In this document: in pieces, positions 44,546-52,888 of the stretch | Position numbering within the stretch: the stretch's first letter is position 1 | Layout: the number at the start of each line of letters is the position of its first letter | DNA from: Faecousia sp. | Lineage (GTDB): Bacteria; Bacillota; Clostridia; Oscillospirales; Oscillospiraceae | Length of the DNA: 64,000 bases | Assembly: GCA_029257335.1 (NCBI GenBank) | Contig: JARIBV010000034.1 | Span: forward strand, 17,713 to 81,712 | Reading direction: 5' to 3' | Program-made: the position numbers and the translations under genes | The notes under the pieces: model-generated | The model's database searches: none | What the model was told of the DNA's origin: nothing | The model's input: only the letters and a program-made list of their open reading frames with translations

Positions 44546-45445
44546 TTATGATTTGGAAGAATCGGTATGTTTCTCCTCAAGAAAAACCATATCCTGACAT
44601 TCTTTTGGGGAAATTCCGTATTCCTTTTTGAACGCGCGATAAAAACAGGAATAGTCACCGAAGCCAAATTGATGGCAAAGCTCTGAGATCCTTCCTCCGC
44701 TTTCAATCGCTTCTTTACAGGCCTGAAGACGCTTCTGCGTAATATAACGATAGATGGATACGCCGTAAAATTCTTTGAATATATGAGAGATATGAAATTT
44801 GCTGACAAAAAACTCCTGGGACAGCTGCTCCAAAGAGAGATTATCTTCCAAATGGTTCTTAATATAATCAATGATATTTTCGTGCAGGGACACGGGAAAG
44901 GTTTGCGCATTGGGATTCTGCCGATTATAAACCAGACGATTCAGGAACAAGAGCAGATCTTTTAGACAAAGGGTGCATTGTGTGATATGCCCGAATTGTG
45001 AGGATCTTTGTTCTTCAATCAAACGGAAAATTCGGGACTGGATCGCATTAAATGTGATTTTGTCGTTCTCAAAAATATAAGTATGGTTGTCTTTTGTGTA
45101 CCGGAGCATAAAAACATAATCAGGAGAGGTTTTTTCCAGGCGAAGAAAGCACTCCCGACTGATCCAAAGGACAAACCGATTGTAAGGAATCTCCATGTTT
45201 TCAATAACACATGTGTGAAAAACATCCGGGGGGATCAAAATGAAAGAACCAGGCTTCAGGCAATAGCTTCGGTCCTCGATCTGCATGCGCACATTTCCAT
45301 CCAGAAAGAAATACAGCTCATAGTAATCATGGCGGTGCAATTTCACCGGGGGCGGCTGCACGGTATCGTGGTAATAATAGATTTCAAAATCTTGCGAGAT
45401 CATATATTGCCTGGTAAGAAATTCCGTTTGTAAATTTTCCTTCAT
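44546..45445 (-). CDS. AraC-family transcriptional regulator of the glucuronate locus
   Basis: This 299-residue regulator has an N-terminal cupin sensor domain (KLHRHDYYELYFFLDGNV ... LKPGSFILIPPDVFHTCV) and a C-terminal double helix-turn-helix (NLSLEQLSQEFFVSKFHISHIFKEFYGVSIYRYI, then ISELCHQFGFGDYSCFYRAFKKEYGISPKE). ATG 45445 was chosen over GTG 45457, which abuts the AGGAG site. It lies between the two arms of the locus, divergent from uxaC and convergent with uxuB. It likely senses a sugar acid and controls both arms (inference). Confidence 0.9.
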   Translation of the reverse strand: MKENLQTEFLTRQYMISQDFEIYYYHDTVQPPPVKLHRHDYYELYFFLDGNVRMQIEDRSYCLKPGSFILIPPDVFHTCVIENMEIPYNRFVLWISRECFLRLEKTSPDYVFMLRYTKDNHTYIFENDKITFNAIQSRIFRLIEEQRSSQFGHITQCTLCLKDLLLFLNRLVYNRQNPNAQTFPVSLHENIIDYIKNHLEDNLSLEQLSQEFFVSKFHISHIFKEFYGVSIYRYITQKRLQACKEAIESGGRISELCHQFGFGDYSCFYRAFKKEYGISPKECQDMVFLEEKHTDSSKS

Positions 45446-45654
45446 AGATGATGCCACTCCTAAAGCAACTGAGGATTATATCTATCAGTATACAGCATAT
45501 TTCCGGTTTTGAAAACAGATTCCCAGGTTTTAGGGAAAATTTTCTGAATGGCCCGCTTTGGAAGCCAGATCCAGTGCACAATGACAGCAGGCGCATACAA
45601 TATGGGGCATTGGGTTTGCAGCAAGAAACGCAAGGTGGCAAACAATATTCACAA

Positions 45655-45683
45655 TTCAGAACATTGTACATTTATGGTATACT
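45655..45683 (+). promoter_or_regulatory. Promoter of uxaC-kdgA-kdgK
   Basis: TTCAGA (45655-45660), 17 bases, TATACT (45678-45683). A small dyad ACAAT-N7-ATTGT (45651-45667) overlaps the -35 and is a possible operator. Confidence 0.6.
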
Positions 45684-45711
45684 TTGCTTGCAATTTACAG
45701 GGGGGATAAGG

Positions 45712-47109
45712 ATGCAGAAATTTCTGGATGAAAATTTTCTTCTTTCCAATTCGACCGCAGTCAGACTCTATCATGAATTTGCCGCAAAGATGCCTGTTTA
45801 CGATTATCATTGCCACATTGACCCCAAAGAGATTTACGAGGATCGGCAGTTTTGCAATCTGACGGAGCTTTGGCTGGAGGGTGACCACTACAAGTGGCGT
45901 TTGATGCGTTCCAATGGGATTCCGGAGGAATACATCACCGGCAGCAGACCGGACCGGGAAAAATTTCAGAAATTTGCGGAAACATTGCCGAGAGCCATTG
46001 GAAACCCAATGTATCACTGGTGCCATTTGGAATTAAAGAATTATTTTGGTTATACCGGGATTCTCAATGCTGACACCGCTCAGCAGGTATGGGATCTGAC
46101 ATGCAGCAAGCTAAAAGATTCCAATTATACAGCCCGCAGCTTGATCCGGCGCAGCAATGTGGCCATGATCGGCACAACAGATGATCCCTGCAGTGACCTC
46201 AAATATCATAAATTATTAAAAGAGACGGAATTTGAAACAAAAATTTGTCCCAGCTTCCGGCCGGATCTTTACTTAAATCCGCACAAGCCAGGGTTTTGTG
46301 ACGCAATGGAACATCTTGAGCAGGTATCAGAAAAAAAGCTGGATACGGTACAAGATGTGGCAAAAGCTCTGTCACAGCGCATGGAGTACTTCAATCAGCA
46401 AGGCTGCCGTGCAGCAGACCATGGACTGGATTATGTGATGTACCGAACGATGCCGGAAGCACAGCTCAACAGAGCATTCCGGTCAGCAAGGGCAGGCAGG
46501 ACCATTACCGTAGAGGAGCAAGAAGCGTATCAAACTTTTCTGCTGCTCCATTGCGGACGCGAGTACCATCGCCTTGGCTGGGTGATGCAGCTTCATTTCA
46601 GCTGCGCGAGAAACCCTAATTCCAGAATGATGGCTGCATTGGGCCCCGACTCTGGATTTGACTGTATGACAGTTACCCAGAGCTGCCAGCCGTTATTTTT
46701 GCTTATGGACAGATGGGAACAGGAGCGATCCCTTCCAAAGACGATTTTGTACAGCCTGAATCCTGCCGACAACCAGTGGCTGGATACGCTGATCGGAGCA
46801 TTCCAGGGTCCTGAAATCCGGGGCAAGATTCAACATGGCTCTGCCTGGTGGTTCAATGACCACAAAATCGGGATGCAGGAACAGCTGTCCAGCTTGGCCA
46901 GTCTGGGCATTCTCGGAAATTTTGTGGGAATGCTGACAGATTCCAGGAGCTTTTTGAGCTACGCTCGTCATGAGTATTTTCGCAGGATCCTCTGCAACCT
47001 GATCGGTACCTGGATGGAAAACGGGGAATATCCGCTGGACCTCAAGACGGCGGGAGCTCTCATTCAGGATATTTGTGCAGAAAATGCAAAGAAATATTTT
47101 AATTTATAA
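45712..47109 (+). CDS. uxaC: Glucuronate isomerase
   Basis: This 465-residue amidohydrolase-fold isomerase turns D-glucuronate into D-fructuronate (or galacturonate into tagaturonate). The family hallmark VYDYHCHIDPKEIYED (metal-type His pair) is near the N-terminus. GTTDDPCSDLKYHK, SFRPDLYLNP and HFSCARNPNSRMMAALGPDSGFD follow as usual, as does GMLTDSRSFLSYARHEYFRR at the C-terminus. ATG 45712 lies after AGGGGGG. It is the first gene of an operon with kdgA and kdgK, 23 bases before kdgA. Confidence 0.96.
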   Translation: MQKFLDENFLLSNSTAVRLYHEFAAKMPVYDYHCHIDPKEIYEDRQFCNLTELWLEGDHYKWRLMRSNGIPEEYITGSRPDREKFQKFAETLPRAIGNPMYHWCHLELKNYFGYTGILNADTAQQVWDLTCSKLKDSNYTARSLIRRSNVAMIGTTDDPCSDLKYHKLLKETEFETKICPSFRPDLYLNPHKPGFCDAMEHLEQVSEKKLDTVQDVAKALSQRMEYFNQQGCRAADHGLDYVMYRTMPEAQLNRAFRSARAGRTITVEEQEAYQTFLLLHCGREYHRLGWVMQLHFSCARNPNSRMMAALGPDSGFDCMTVTQSCQPLFLLMDRWEQERSLPKTILYSLNPADNQWLDTLIGAFQGPEIRGKIQHGSAWWFNDHKIGMQEQLSSLASLGILGNFVGMLTDSRSFLSYARHEYFRRILCNLIGTWMENGEYPLDLKTAGALIQDICAENAKKYFNL

Positions 47110-47132
47110 TAAAAATAGCAGGTGAAATTACA

Positions 47133-47759
47133 ATGAATGTATTGGACAGAGTCGCAAAAGCAGGAATTGTACCGGTAGTTGTAGTGGAGCAGGCGCACGA
47201 TGCCATACCTACCGCCGAGGCAATGCTGGAGGGAGGGATTGATGTAATGGAAATTACATTCCGCACCCCAGCAGCAGCACAAGCCATTCAGGCTGTGGCT
47301 GAACACTGTCCCGATATGCTGGTGGGAGCGGGCACCGTCCTGAATTTAGAGCAGTGCAAGCTTGCAGTAGAGATGGGCGCAAAATTTATTGTGTCTCCTG
47401 GATTGGATCCGGAGGTGGTTTCCTGGTGCATGGACAGCAGCATTGCCGTGATTCCCGGCTGTGTTACGCCAACCGAGATCACGGCCGCTGTGAATCAGGG
47501 CCTGCGTATCGTTAAGTTTTTTCCGGCCAATCTGTACGGAGGGCTCAGTGGGATGAAAAATCTATCTGCTCCGTTTCCCAGGGTGAAATTTATCCCCACC
47601 GGCGGCGTCAATGCAGAAAATCTGAGACAATATATAGATGCGCCCTTTATACATGCAGTGGGAGGCAGCTGGATTTGTCCCAAGGACGAGATTGCAAAAG
47701 GAAATTTCGACAGAATCACAGAGCTGTGTGAACAGGCACGGCGTGTGGCCTTTGGCTAA
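47133..47759 (+). CDS. kdgA: KDPG aldolase (2-keto-3-deoxy-6-phosphogluconate aldolase)
   Basis: This 208-residue class I aldolase splits KDPG into pyruvate and glyceraldehyde 3-phosphate. The Glu of MEITFRT and the Schiff-base Lys of IVKFFPANLYGG are present, with the phosphate-binding FIPTGGVNAEN and AVGGSW. Length is typical for the Eda family. It lies between uxaC and kdgK (12-base gap to kdgK). Confidence 0.95.
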   Translation: MNVLDRVAKAGIVPVVVVEQAHDAIPTAEAMLEGGIDVMEITFRTPAAAQAIQAVAEHCPDMLVGAGTVLNLEQCKLAVEMGAKFIVSPGLDPEVVSWCMDSSIAVIPGCVTPTEITAAVNQGLRIVKFFPANLYGGLSGMKNLSAPFPRVKFIPTGGVNAENLRQYIDAPFIHAVGGSWICPKDEIAKGNFDRITELCEQARRVAFG

Positions 47760-47771
47760 GAGGAGGGTATC

Positions 47772-48800
47772 ATGGCAGATATTGTAACATTCGGAGAATT
47801 GATGCTGAGATTGCAGCCGTATCATTACGAACGCTTCGTTCAATGTGACCGGGTCGGTTTTTCCTTTGGTGGAGGGGAAGCCAATGTGGCGGTATCCCTG
47901 GCAAACTATGGAGAAAGTGCTGCGTTTGTGACAAAACTTCCTTCCCATGCCGTTGGACAGGCAGCGCTGAACTCCCTTCGCCGCTATGGCGTGGACACCT
48001 CTAAGATTGTGCGTGGTGGGGACCGGATCGGAATTTACTTCAATGAAAAAGGCGCCTCTCAGAGAGGCTCTGTTTGCATCTATGACCGCAAAGACTCCGC
48101 CATTTCACAGGCGATTGCAGCAGACTTTGATTGGGATTCCATCTTTGATGGAGCCAAATGGTTCCACTTTACCGGAATAACGCCGGCTTTAGGCGGGGAT
48201 TTGCCGGAAATCTGCGAACAGGCTTGTAAAAAAGCCAAAGAAAAAGGGGTGCAGATTTCTTGCGATCTGAATTACCGGGGAAAGCTGTGGTCAAAAGAGC
48301 GGGCACGGGAAACCATGAGCCGATTGTGCCAATATGTGGATGTATGCATCTCGAATGAAGAAGATGCAAAAGATGTGTTTGGCATTGAAGCAGCCGACAC
48401 GGACATCTGCGGTGGAAACCTAAACCATGAGGGATACAAATCCGTGGCAAAACAGCTCCATGACCGATTCCATTTCAAAATGGTAGCCATTACCCTTAGG
48501 GAAAGCCACTCGGCATCCCAAAATGGCTGGTCTGCCATGCTTTACAATGCAGCAGCAGACGAATATTGCTTCTCTTCCAAATATGAAATGCAGATTATCG
48601 ATCGGGTGGGAGGAGGAGATTCTTTCGGCGGCGGATTGATTTACAGTCTCCTTCATGGCAAGAGCACCCAGGAGGCGGTAGACTTTGCTGCTGCGGCCTC
48701 TGCTCTGAAGCACTCTGTTGAAGGGGACTATAACATGGTCACCGCTGGCGAAGTTGAAAAACTGGTGGCAGGCGATGGTTCGGGAAGAATCCAGCGATAA
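47772..48800 (+). CDS. kdgK: 2-keto-3-deoxygluconate kinase (PfkB family)
   Basis: This 342-residue sugar-acid kinase makes KDPG from KDG and ATP. PfkB signatures are seen as FSFGGGEANVAVSLANYGE near the N-terminus, and the anion-hole and catalytic Asp in DRVGGGDSFGGGLIYSLL. GAGGAGGG precedes ATG 47772. It completes the glucuronate-to-KDPG route within the window. Confidence 0.95.
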   Translation: MADIVTFGELMLRLQPYHYERFVQCDRVGFSFGGGEANVAVSLANYGESAAFVTKLPSHAVGQAALNSLRRYGVDTSKIVRGGDRIGIYFNEKGASQRGSVCIYDRKDSAISQAIAADFDWDSIFDGAKWFHFTGITPALGGDLPEICEQACKKAKEKGVQISCDLNYRGKLWSKERARETMSRLCQYVDVCISNEEDAKDVFGIEAADTDICGGNLNHEGYKSVAKQLHDRFHFKMVAITLRESHSASQNGWSAMLYNAAADEYCFSSKYEMQIIDRVGGGDSFGGGLIYSLLHGKSTQEAVDFAAAASALKHSVEGDYNMVTAGEVEKLVAGDGSGRIQR

Positions 48801-48976
48801 TGCAGCCCACAGTTTCCAGGCAGCTGCCTGAGCCTTTATGGACATACTGCATGACGGAATCCTGTAAATGCTGTTTGAGCAGTAGATTATAGTGGTACTG
48901 TATAAGGTTACTGCCAATATAAAAGGGACTGTATAAAAAGCCCCGGTGGCAACAGCCTGCAATCTATAGAATATAA
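48801..48976 (+). other. Spacer after kdgK
   Basis: No gene or clear motif is visible between kdgK and the bidirectional terminator at 48977-49024. Confidence 0.5.
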
Positions 48977-49024
48977 AAATTCCAGCAGAAAATCAGGAGA
49001 TACCCCTGTTTTTTGCTGGAATTT
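48977..49024. terminator. Bidirectional terminator between kdgK and the ABC exporter genes
   Basis: AAATTCCAGCAGAAAATCAGG pairs with CCTGTTTTTTGCTGGAATTT with one or two slips, forming a long A/T-ended stem between convergent genes. Confidence 0.82.
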
Positions 49025-49110
49025 ATTATTTTATGTTTAAGAAAATTGCTCTGAAAAAGCTGTGGATGATGTGGGACAAGAACCGCCTGCGATCCTGACT
49101 CGGCAGACCT

Positions 49111-50864
49111 TTATGTATCCTGGTGTAAATCCAGCTGGTGCTCCATCAGCTGCTGGTAAAAACCCTGTTTATGAAGCAGCTCCCCATGAGTGCCGGTCTG
49201 CACGACTCGACCCTGCCGGATCACCACCAGATGGTCCGCATTGCGGATGGTGGACAGACGGTGGGCAATGACGATGGTGGTGCGGCCTTTGGCGTGGGCA
49301 TCCAGCGCCGCTTGGATCAGCCGCTCGTTTTCCGTATCCAGACTGCACACCGCCTCATCCAGGATCAGAATGGGGGCATCCCGCAGAATGGCTCTGGCAA
49401 TGGAAATCCGCTGCCGCTGGCCTCCAGACAGCCGGAAGCCCCGTTCCCCGGTCACCGTGTCATAGCCCTCCGGCAGGCCCAGAATAAAGTCGTGGGCATA
49501 AGCCTTTTTCGCCGCCTCCTCCACCTCTTGGTCTGTGGCATCGGGCCGGCCCAGCCGGATGTTCTCCCGGACTGTGGTGTGGAACAGGAACACATCCTGC
49601 AGCACTGCGCTGGTGAGATTCCGCAGAGTTTCCAGGGAAAGATCCCGGATATCCCGGCCCCCGATCTGAATGCTGCCTTCCCAGCTGTCCCAATACCGCA
49701 GCAGCAAGTTGATGCAGGTGGTTTTGCCGGCACCGGAGGGGCCCACCAGGGCTACGGTAGCCCCGGGTTCTGCGTGAAAGCTAACATTCCGGATCACCGG
49801 AGGCTGGTGCCGGTCATAACCAAATGTCACATGGGAAAAATCCACCTGGGGAACCAGCGTTCCGGGGTCCACGGTCGCACCCGTATCCCGGACCTCCGGC
49901 TCTGCCCGGAAAATCTCCTGAATCCGGTCTGCAGCTCCGAAAAGGATTCCCAGATCCCGGCAGGCCCCGTTGGCCTCCCGAATGGGATGAAAGGCAAAAT
50001 AAGCCAGCATCAGTACAAGGGGCAGGGACTCAGGCGTCAGCACCTGTTTTTCTGCCAGGGCAGCTCCCAGAATCAGAACCAGCACACAGTAGCCTCCCGC
50101 CAGCAGCTGTTCTGCTGCTCCTTCCAGGCCGGACCGTCTGCAATACCCCAGATCTGCCTCATAGAGCTTCCGGAAGGCTCCCGGATCTTTTTCCGACAGC
50201 CCTCCATGTACTGAAATGCCAGAATATCCTGTAGTCCCTGGATGCCCTCCATTACCGCCGCGTTGGCTTCTGCGTTCCGCTGCCGGACCTCCGCCCCCTG
50301 CCGATCCGCCAGCCGGTGCAGAAGATGGGGAGATATTCCGATTGCCAGGGCAAACACCCCGGTCATCAGGGACAATGTCCAGTGAAACCGGCTGATATAC
50401 CACATCAGCCACAGGGTCACCCCCACCCCGGCAATCAAACTGCCGAAGGTGTGGGCCACAAACCATTCCAGCAGCTCAATATCCCCCATTACCGTTGCTC
50501 CGATCTGGTGGGTGCTGCGCCGGTTGATATAGGCCGGTGCCAAGGCGTCCAGCTGCCGGTAGATCCCGATCCGGGTGTCCCGCTGAATCTGATAGGCCGT
50601 ATCGTGGCCGAAGAGCATATCGCAGTAATAGCAGAGGGCCCTGGCCCCGATCAGCAGACACAGCCGCAGCATAAGCCCCGGCAGGACCGGCCCCAATGAA
50701 CCCAGCAGTGCCAGACTTACCATCCGGGCCACGGTAATCGCCAGGGCAAATACCGTCAGGTGCCGGATTGCCACAAAGACCGTGGTCAGGGCCGCCTCCG
50801 GGGCATAGGGCTTCATGGCTCTCAGCAGTCCCATAACCGTACCGGTTCTTCCTGTTTGTTTCAT
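49111..50864 (-). pseudogene. ABC exporter half (permease + ATPase), frameshifted
   Basis: Two overlapping frames together make one normal ~585-residue ABC exporter. Codons from ATG 50864 give the membrane domain up to about ILAFQYMEGCRKK; the frame then changes at an A5 run on the minus strand (50188-50192), after which PGAFRKLYEADLGYC continues into the rest of the membrane domain and an intact ATPase (Walker A GPSGAGKTT, signature LSGGQRQRISIARA, Walker B ILILDEAVCSLD). One extra A would restore the gene. The ATG overlaps the upstream exporter gene's stop by 4 bases, so the two would make a heterodimer. It is either a real inactivation or a homopolymer sequencing error. The Walker B end has Ala-Val where Glu-Ala-Thr is usual, but the catalytic Glu is kept. 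Confidence 0.85.
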
Positions 50865-52600
50865 GCGTCTTCACCGCCTCTCTGTGCCTGAATCAGGGTT
50901 TCATAAATTCCGTGCTTCTCCAGCAGTGCCTCGTGGGTGCCGGACTCCGCCAGCCGGCCCTCATGTAGGACATAGATGCACTGGGCATGACGGACTGTGG
51001 AGAGCCGATGGGCAATGATCAGGCTGGTGGTGTGCCGGGACAGGGCCTCCACCCCATGGGTGATCCGGGCCTCGTTTTCCGCATCCACATTGGAGGTGGC
51101 CTCGTCAAAGAGCATCAGCGGGGCCTGCTTTACCATGGCTCTTGCAATGGCCAGCCGCTGCCGCTGTCCTCCGGACAGATCCAAGCCCCGCTCCCCCAGG
51201 GTGCTGTCCAGACCGTTCGGCAGCTTGTCCAGAAATTCTGCGGCCCCGGAGGCCCGGACGGCCTGCCGGATCGTCTCTTCCGAAGCATCAGGTGCCCCCA
51301 TGATTAGATTTTCTCGCAGCGTTCCCGCGAACAGATAGTTTTCCTGGAATACCGGGGAGATGTGTCGGCGCAGGTAATTCAGATCAAAGTCTCGCAGATC
51401 CACGCCGTTGAGACAGATTCTCCCGGCCTGGGGATCATAAAACCGCAGCAGCAGACTGAGAATGGTGGATTTTCCGGAGCCGGACATGCCCACCAGAGCG
51501 GCAGTCTGTCCGCCGGGAATGGTAAAGCTCACATCCTCCAGTGCCGGGGTGGGAGAGCCGGGATACCGGAAGGTCACATGGTCAAATCGGATTTCCGGCA
51601 GGCCCTGATCCAGGGCCCGGGTGTTGCCCGCTGCCGGGCTTTGTACCCTGATCTCCTGATCCAGAAGCGCAAAAATATGGCTGCAGGCCGCAAGACCCAT
51701 AAAGCTGCTGTGCCAGGCCTGATTCAGCTCCACCATGGGTCTGGCGCACTCCGCCGTGAGAAACAGAAAAATCAGAATGGCTTCCGCCGGAATCAGCCCC
51801 AGCCATGCCCGCCAGGCTCCCACGCCTACAGACAGGAAAGCCGCCGCTGAGGTCATGAGGATGATAAGGCCGGAATCCAGCAGAGAGTAGGCCGTATTTC
51901 GGATCTGCCGCCGGTAGAATTCCCAGGCATCTGCCTCCAGCTCTTTTCCCTTGGCCTTACTGGAATTGAAGGCCTTCAGGGTGGTGATGCCCTGAAGTGC
52001 ATCCACATACTGGGCATTCAGCAGGGTGTACTGGGCCCAATAATCCACAATGCCCAGCTTCAGCAGGGGAACCGTCAGACAGGGAATGAGCAGGCACAGG
52101 GCCATGGCTGCCAGCAGCACCAGACCGGTGACCCGGTCCATCCACAGGGCTCCCAGGCCCAGAAGCAAGCCGGTTGTCCCGATGGAAAAGATCAAGGGAA
52201 CATAGTTTACCAGAAAGGGCTCAAGCTTTTCGATGCCGTCCAGCAGCAGAGACTGGATTCTGCCGCTTCGCTGTGTGTTGACATACTGGGGCCCCAGAGC
52301 GAACAGCTGGTCCATCAGCTCCAGTCGGATAGCGGTTTTGGCTTTTGCTGCCATTTTTTTGGTGTAGCCCTCCAGATACCAGGTCAGAAAGGCCCGGAGG
52401 ATCACCGCTGCCCCGATGGCTGCGGCCAGCAGAGGAATTCCGGAAAAGTGCCCCTGGAAGAGTACCTGCCAGACCGCCAGTCCCGCACCGGCAGCCTGCA
52501 CCAAATAAGTGCTGCTTACCGCCGTGAGCAGCAGGACCTTTCCTGCCGTCTCTTTTCCGATGATCCTGACATAGGTCCACAGTTTTCTGTATTTCTCCAT
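50861..52600 (-). CDS. ABC exporter half-transporter (permease + ATPase)
   Basis: This 579-residue protein has a six-helix type IV ABC membrane domain (about 1-310) and an ATPase domain with Walker A GMSGSGKST, Q-loop VFQENYLF, signature LSGGQRQRLAIARA, Walker B LMLFDEATSNVD and the switch His in IIAHRLST. ATG 52600 has AAGGAG 7 bases upstream; the ATG at 52606 is only one base away from it. It pairs with the frameshifted partner. Such pairs export peptides or lipids, but the YbtPQ/IrtAB type imports metallophores. The Opp/Nik-like importer facing it fits either. Cargo unknown. Confidence 0.9.
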   Translation of the reverse strand: MEKYRKLWTYVRIIGKETAGKVLLLTAVSSTYLVQAAGAGLAVWQVLFQGHFSGIPLLAAAIGAAVILRAFLTWYLEGYTKKMAAKAKTAIRLELMDQLFALGPQYVNTQRSGRIQSLLLDGIEKLEPFLVNYVPLIFSIGTTGLLLGLGALWMDRVTGLVLLAAMALCLLIPCLTVPLLKLGIVDYWAQYTLLNAQYVDALQGITTLKAFNSSKAKGKELEADAWEFYRRQIRNTAYSLLDSGLIILMTSAAAFLSVGVGAWRAWLGLIPAEAILIFLFLTAECARPMVELNQAWHSSFMGLAACSHIFALLDQEIRVQSPAAGNTRALDQGLPEIRFDHVTFRYPGSPTPALEDVSFTIPGGQTAALVGMSGSGKSTILSLLLRFYDPQAGRICLNGVDLRDFDLNYLRRHISPVFQENYLFAGTLRENLIMGAPDASEETIRQAVRASGAAEFLDKLPNGLDSTLGERGLDLSGGQRQRLAIARAMVKQAPLMLFDEATSNVDAENEARITHGVEALSRHTTSLIIAHRLSTVRHAQCIYVLHEGRLAESGTHEALLEKHGIYETLIQAQRGGEDA

Positions 52601-52631
52601 AAGCATACTCCTTCAGACAATATACCGCTTC

Positions 52632-52660
52632 AGTATAAAGAAACGGGGACGGTCATACAA
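52632..52660 (-). promoter_or_regulatory. Promoter of the ABC exporter pair
   Basis: On the minus strand TTGTAT (52655-52660), 17 bases, TATACT (52632-52637), about 30 bases before the start codon. Confidence 0.7.
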
Positions 52661-52727
52661 GCCCCCGGGGGGGATGCCTGATATATGAGATTGTTTCTGC
52701 CGTCAGGCCGGAAAATAACCACAAAAA

Positions 52728-52760
52728 TCCAGAAACCTCCAGGAACCTCCAGAAACATCC
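52728..52760. repeat. Three tandem 10-bp repeats in the divergent promoter region
   Basis: TCCAGAAACC, TCCAGGAACC and TCCAGAAACA follow each other at 52728-52757, then TCC. One helical turn per repeat, just upstream of the importer promoter and about 70 bases upstream of the exporter promoter. Candidate binding sites for a regulator shared by both operons. A C/G-run palindrome (CCCCC-TT-GGGGG) follows at 52759-52770. Confidence 0.55.
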
Positions 52761-52771
52761 CCCTTGGGGGG

Positions 52772-52799
52772 TTGCACAAATCCGGTCTTATGCTATAGT
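52772..52799 (+). promoter_or_regulatory. Promoter of the Opp/Nik-like importer operon
   Basis: TTGCAC (52772-52777), 16 bases, TATAGT (52794-52799). Confidence 0.65.
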
Positions 52800-52888
52800 T
52801 ACAGCGAGAATCCTGAGGATTTTAGGGATTCATTCATTCGATCGGCCGCAATCTGCGGATATTGAAAAAACCGAGAAAGAGGATGTAT

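Noticed and set aside
50188..50192. Programmed ribosomal frameshift in the ABC exporter gene
   Set aside because: The run is only five A with no heptamer slippery site or clear downstream stem, so I treat it as a mutation or read error.
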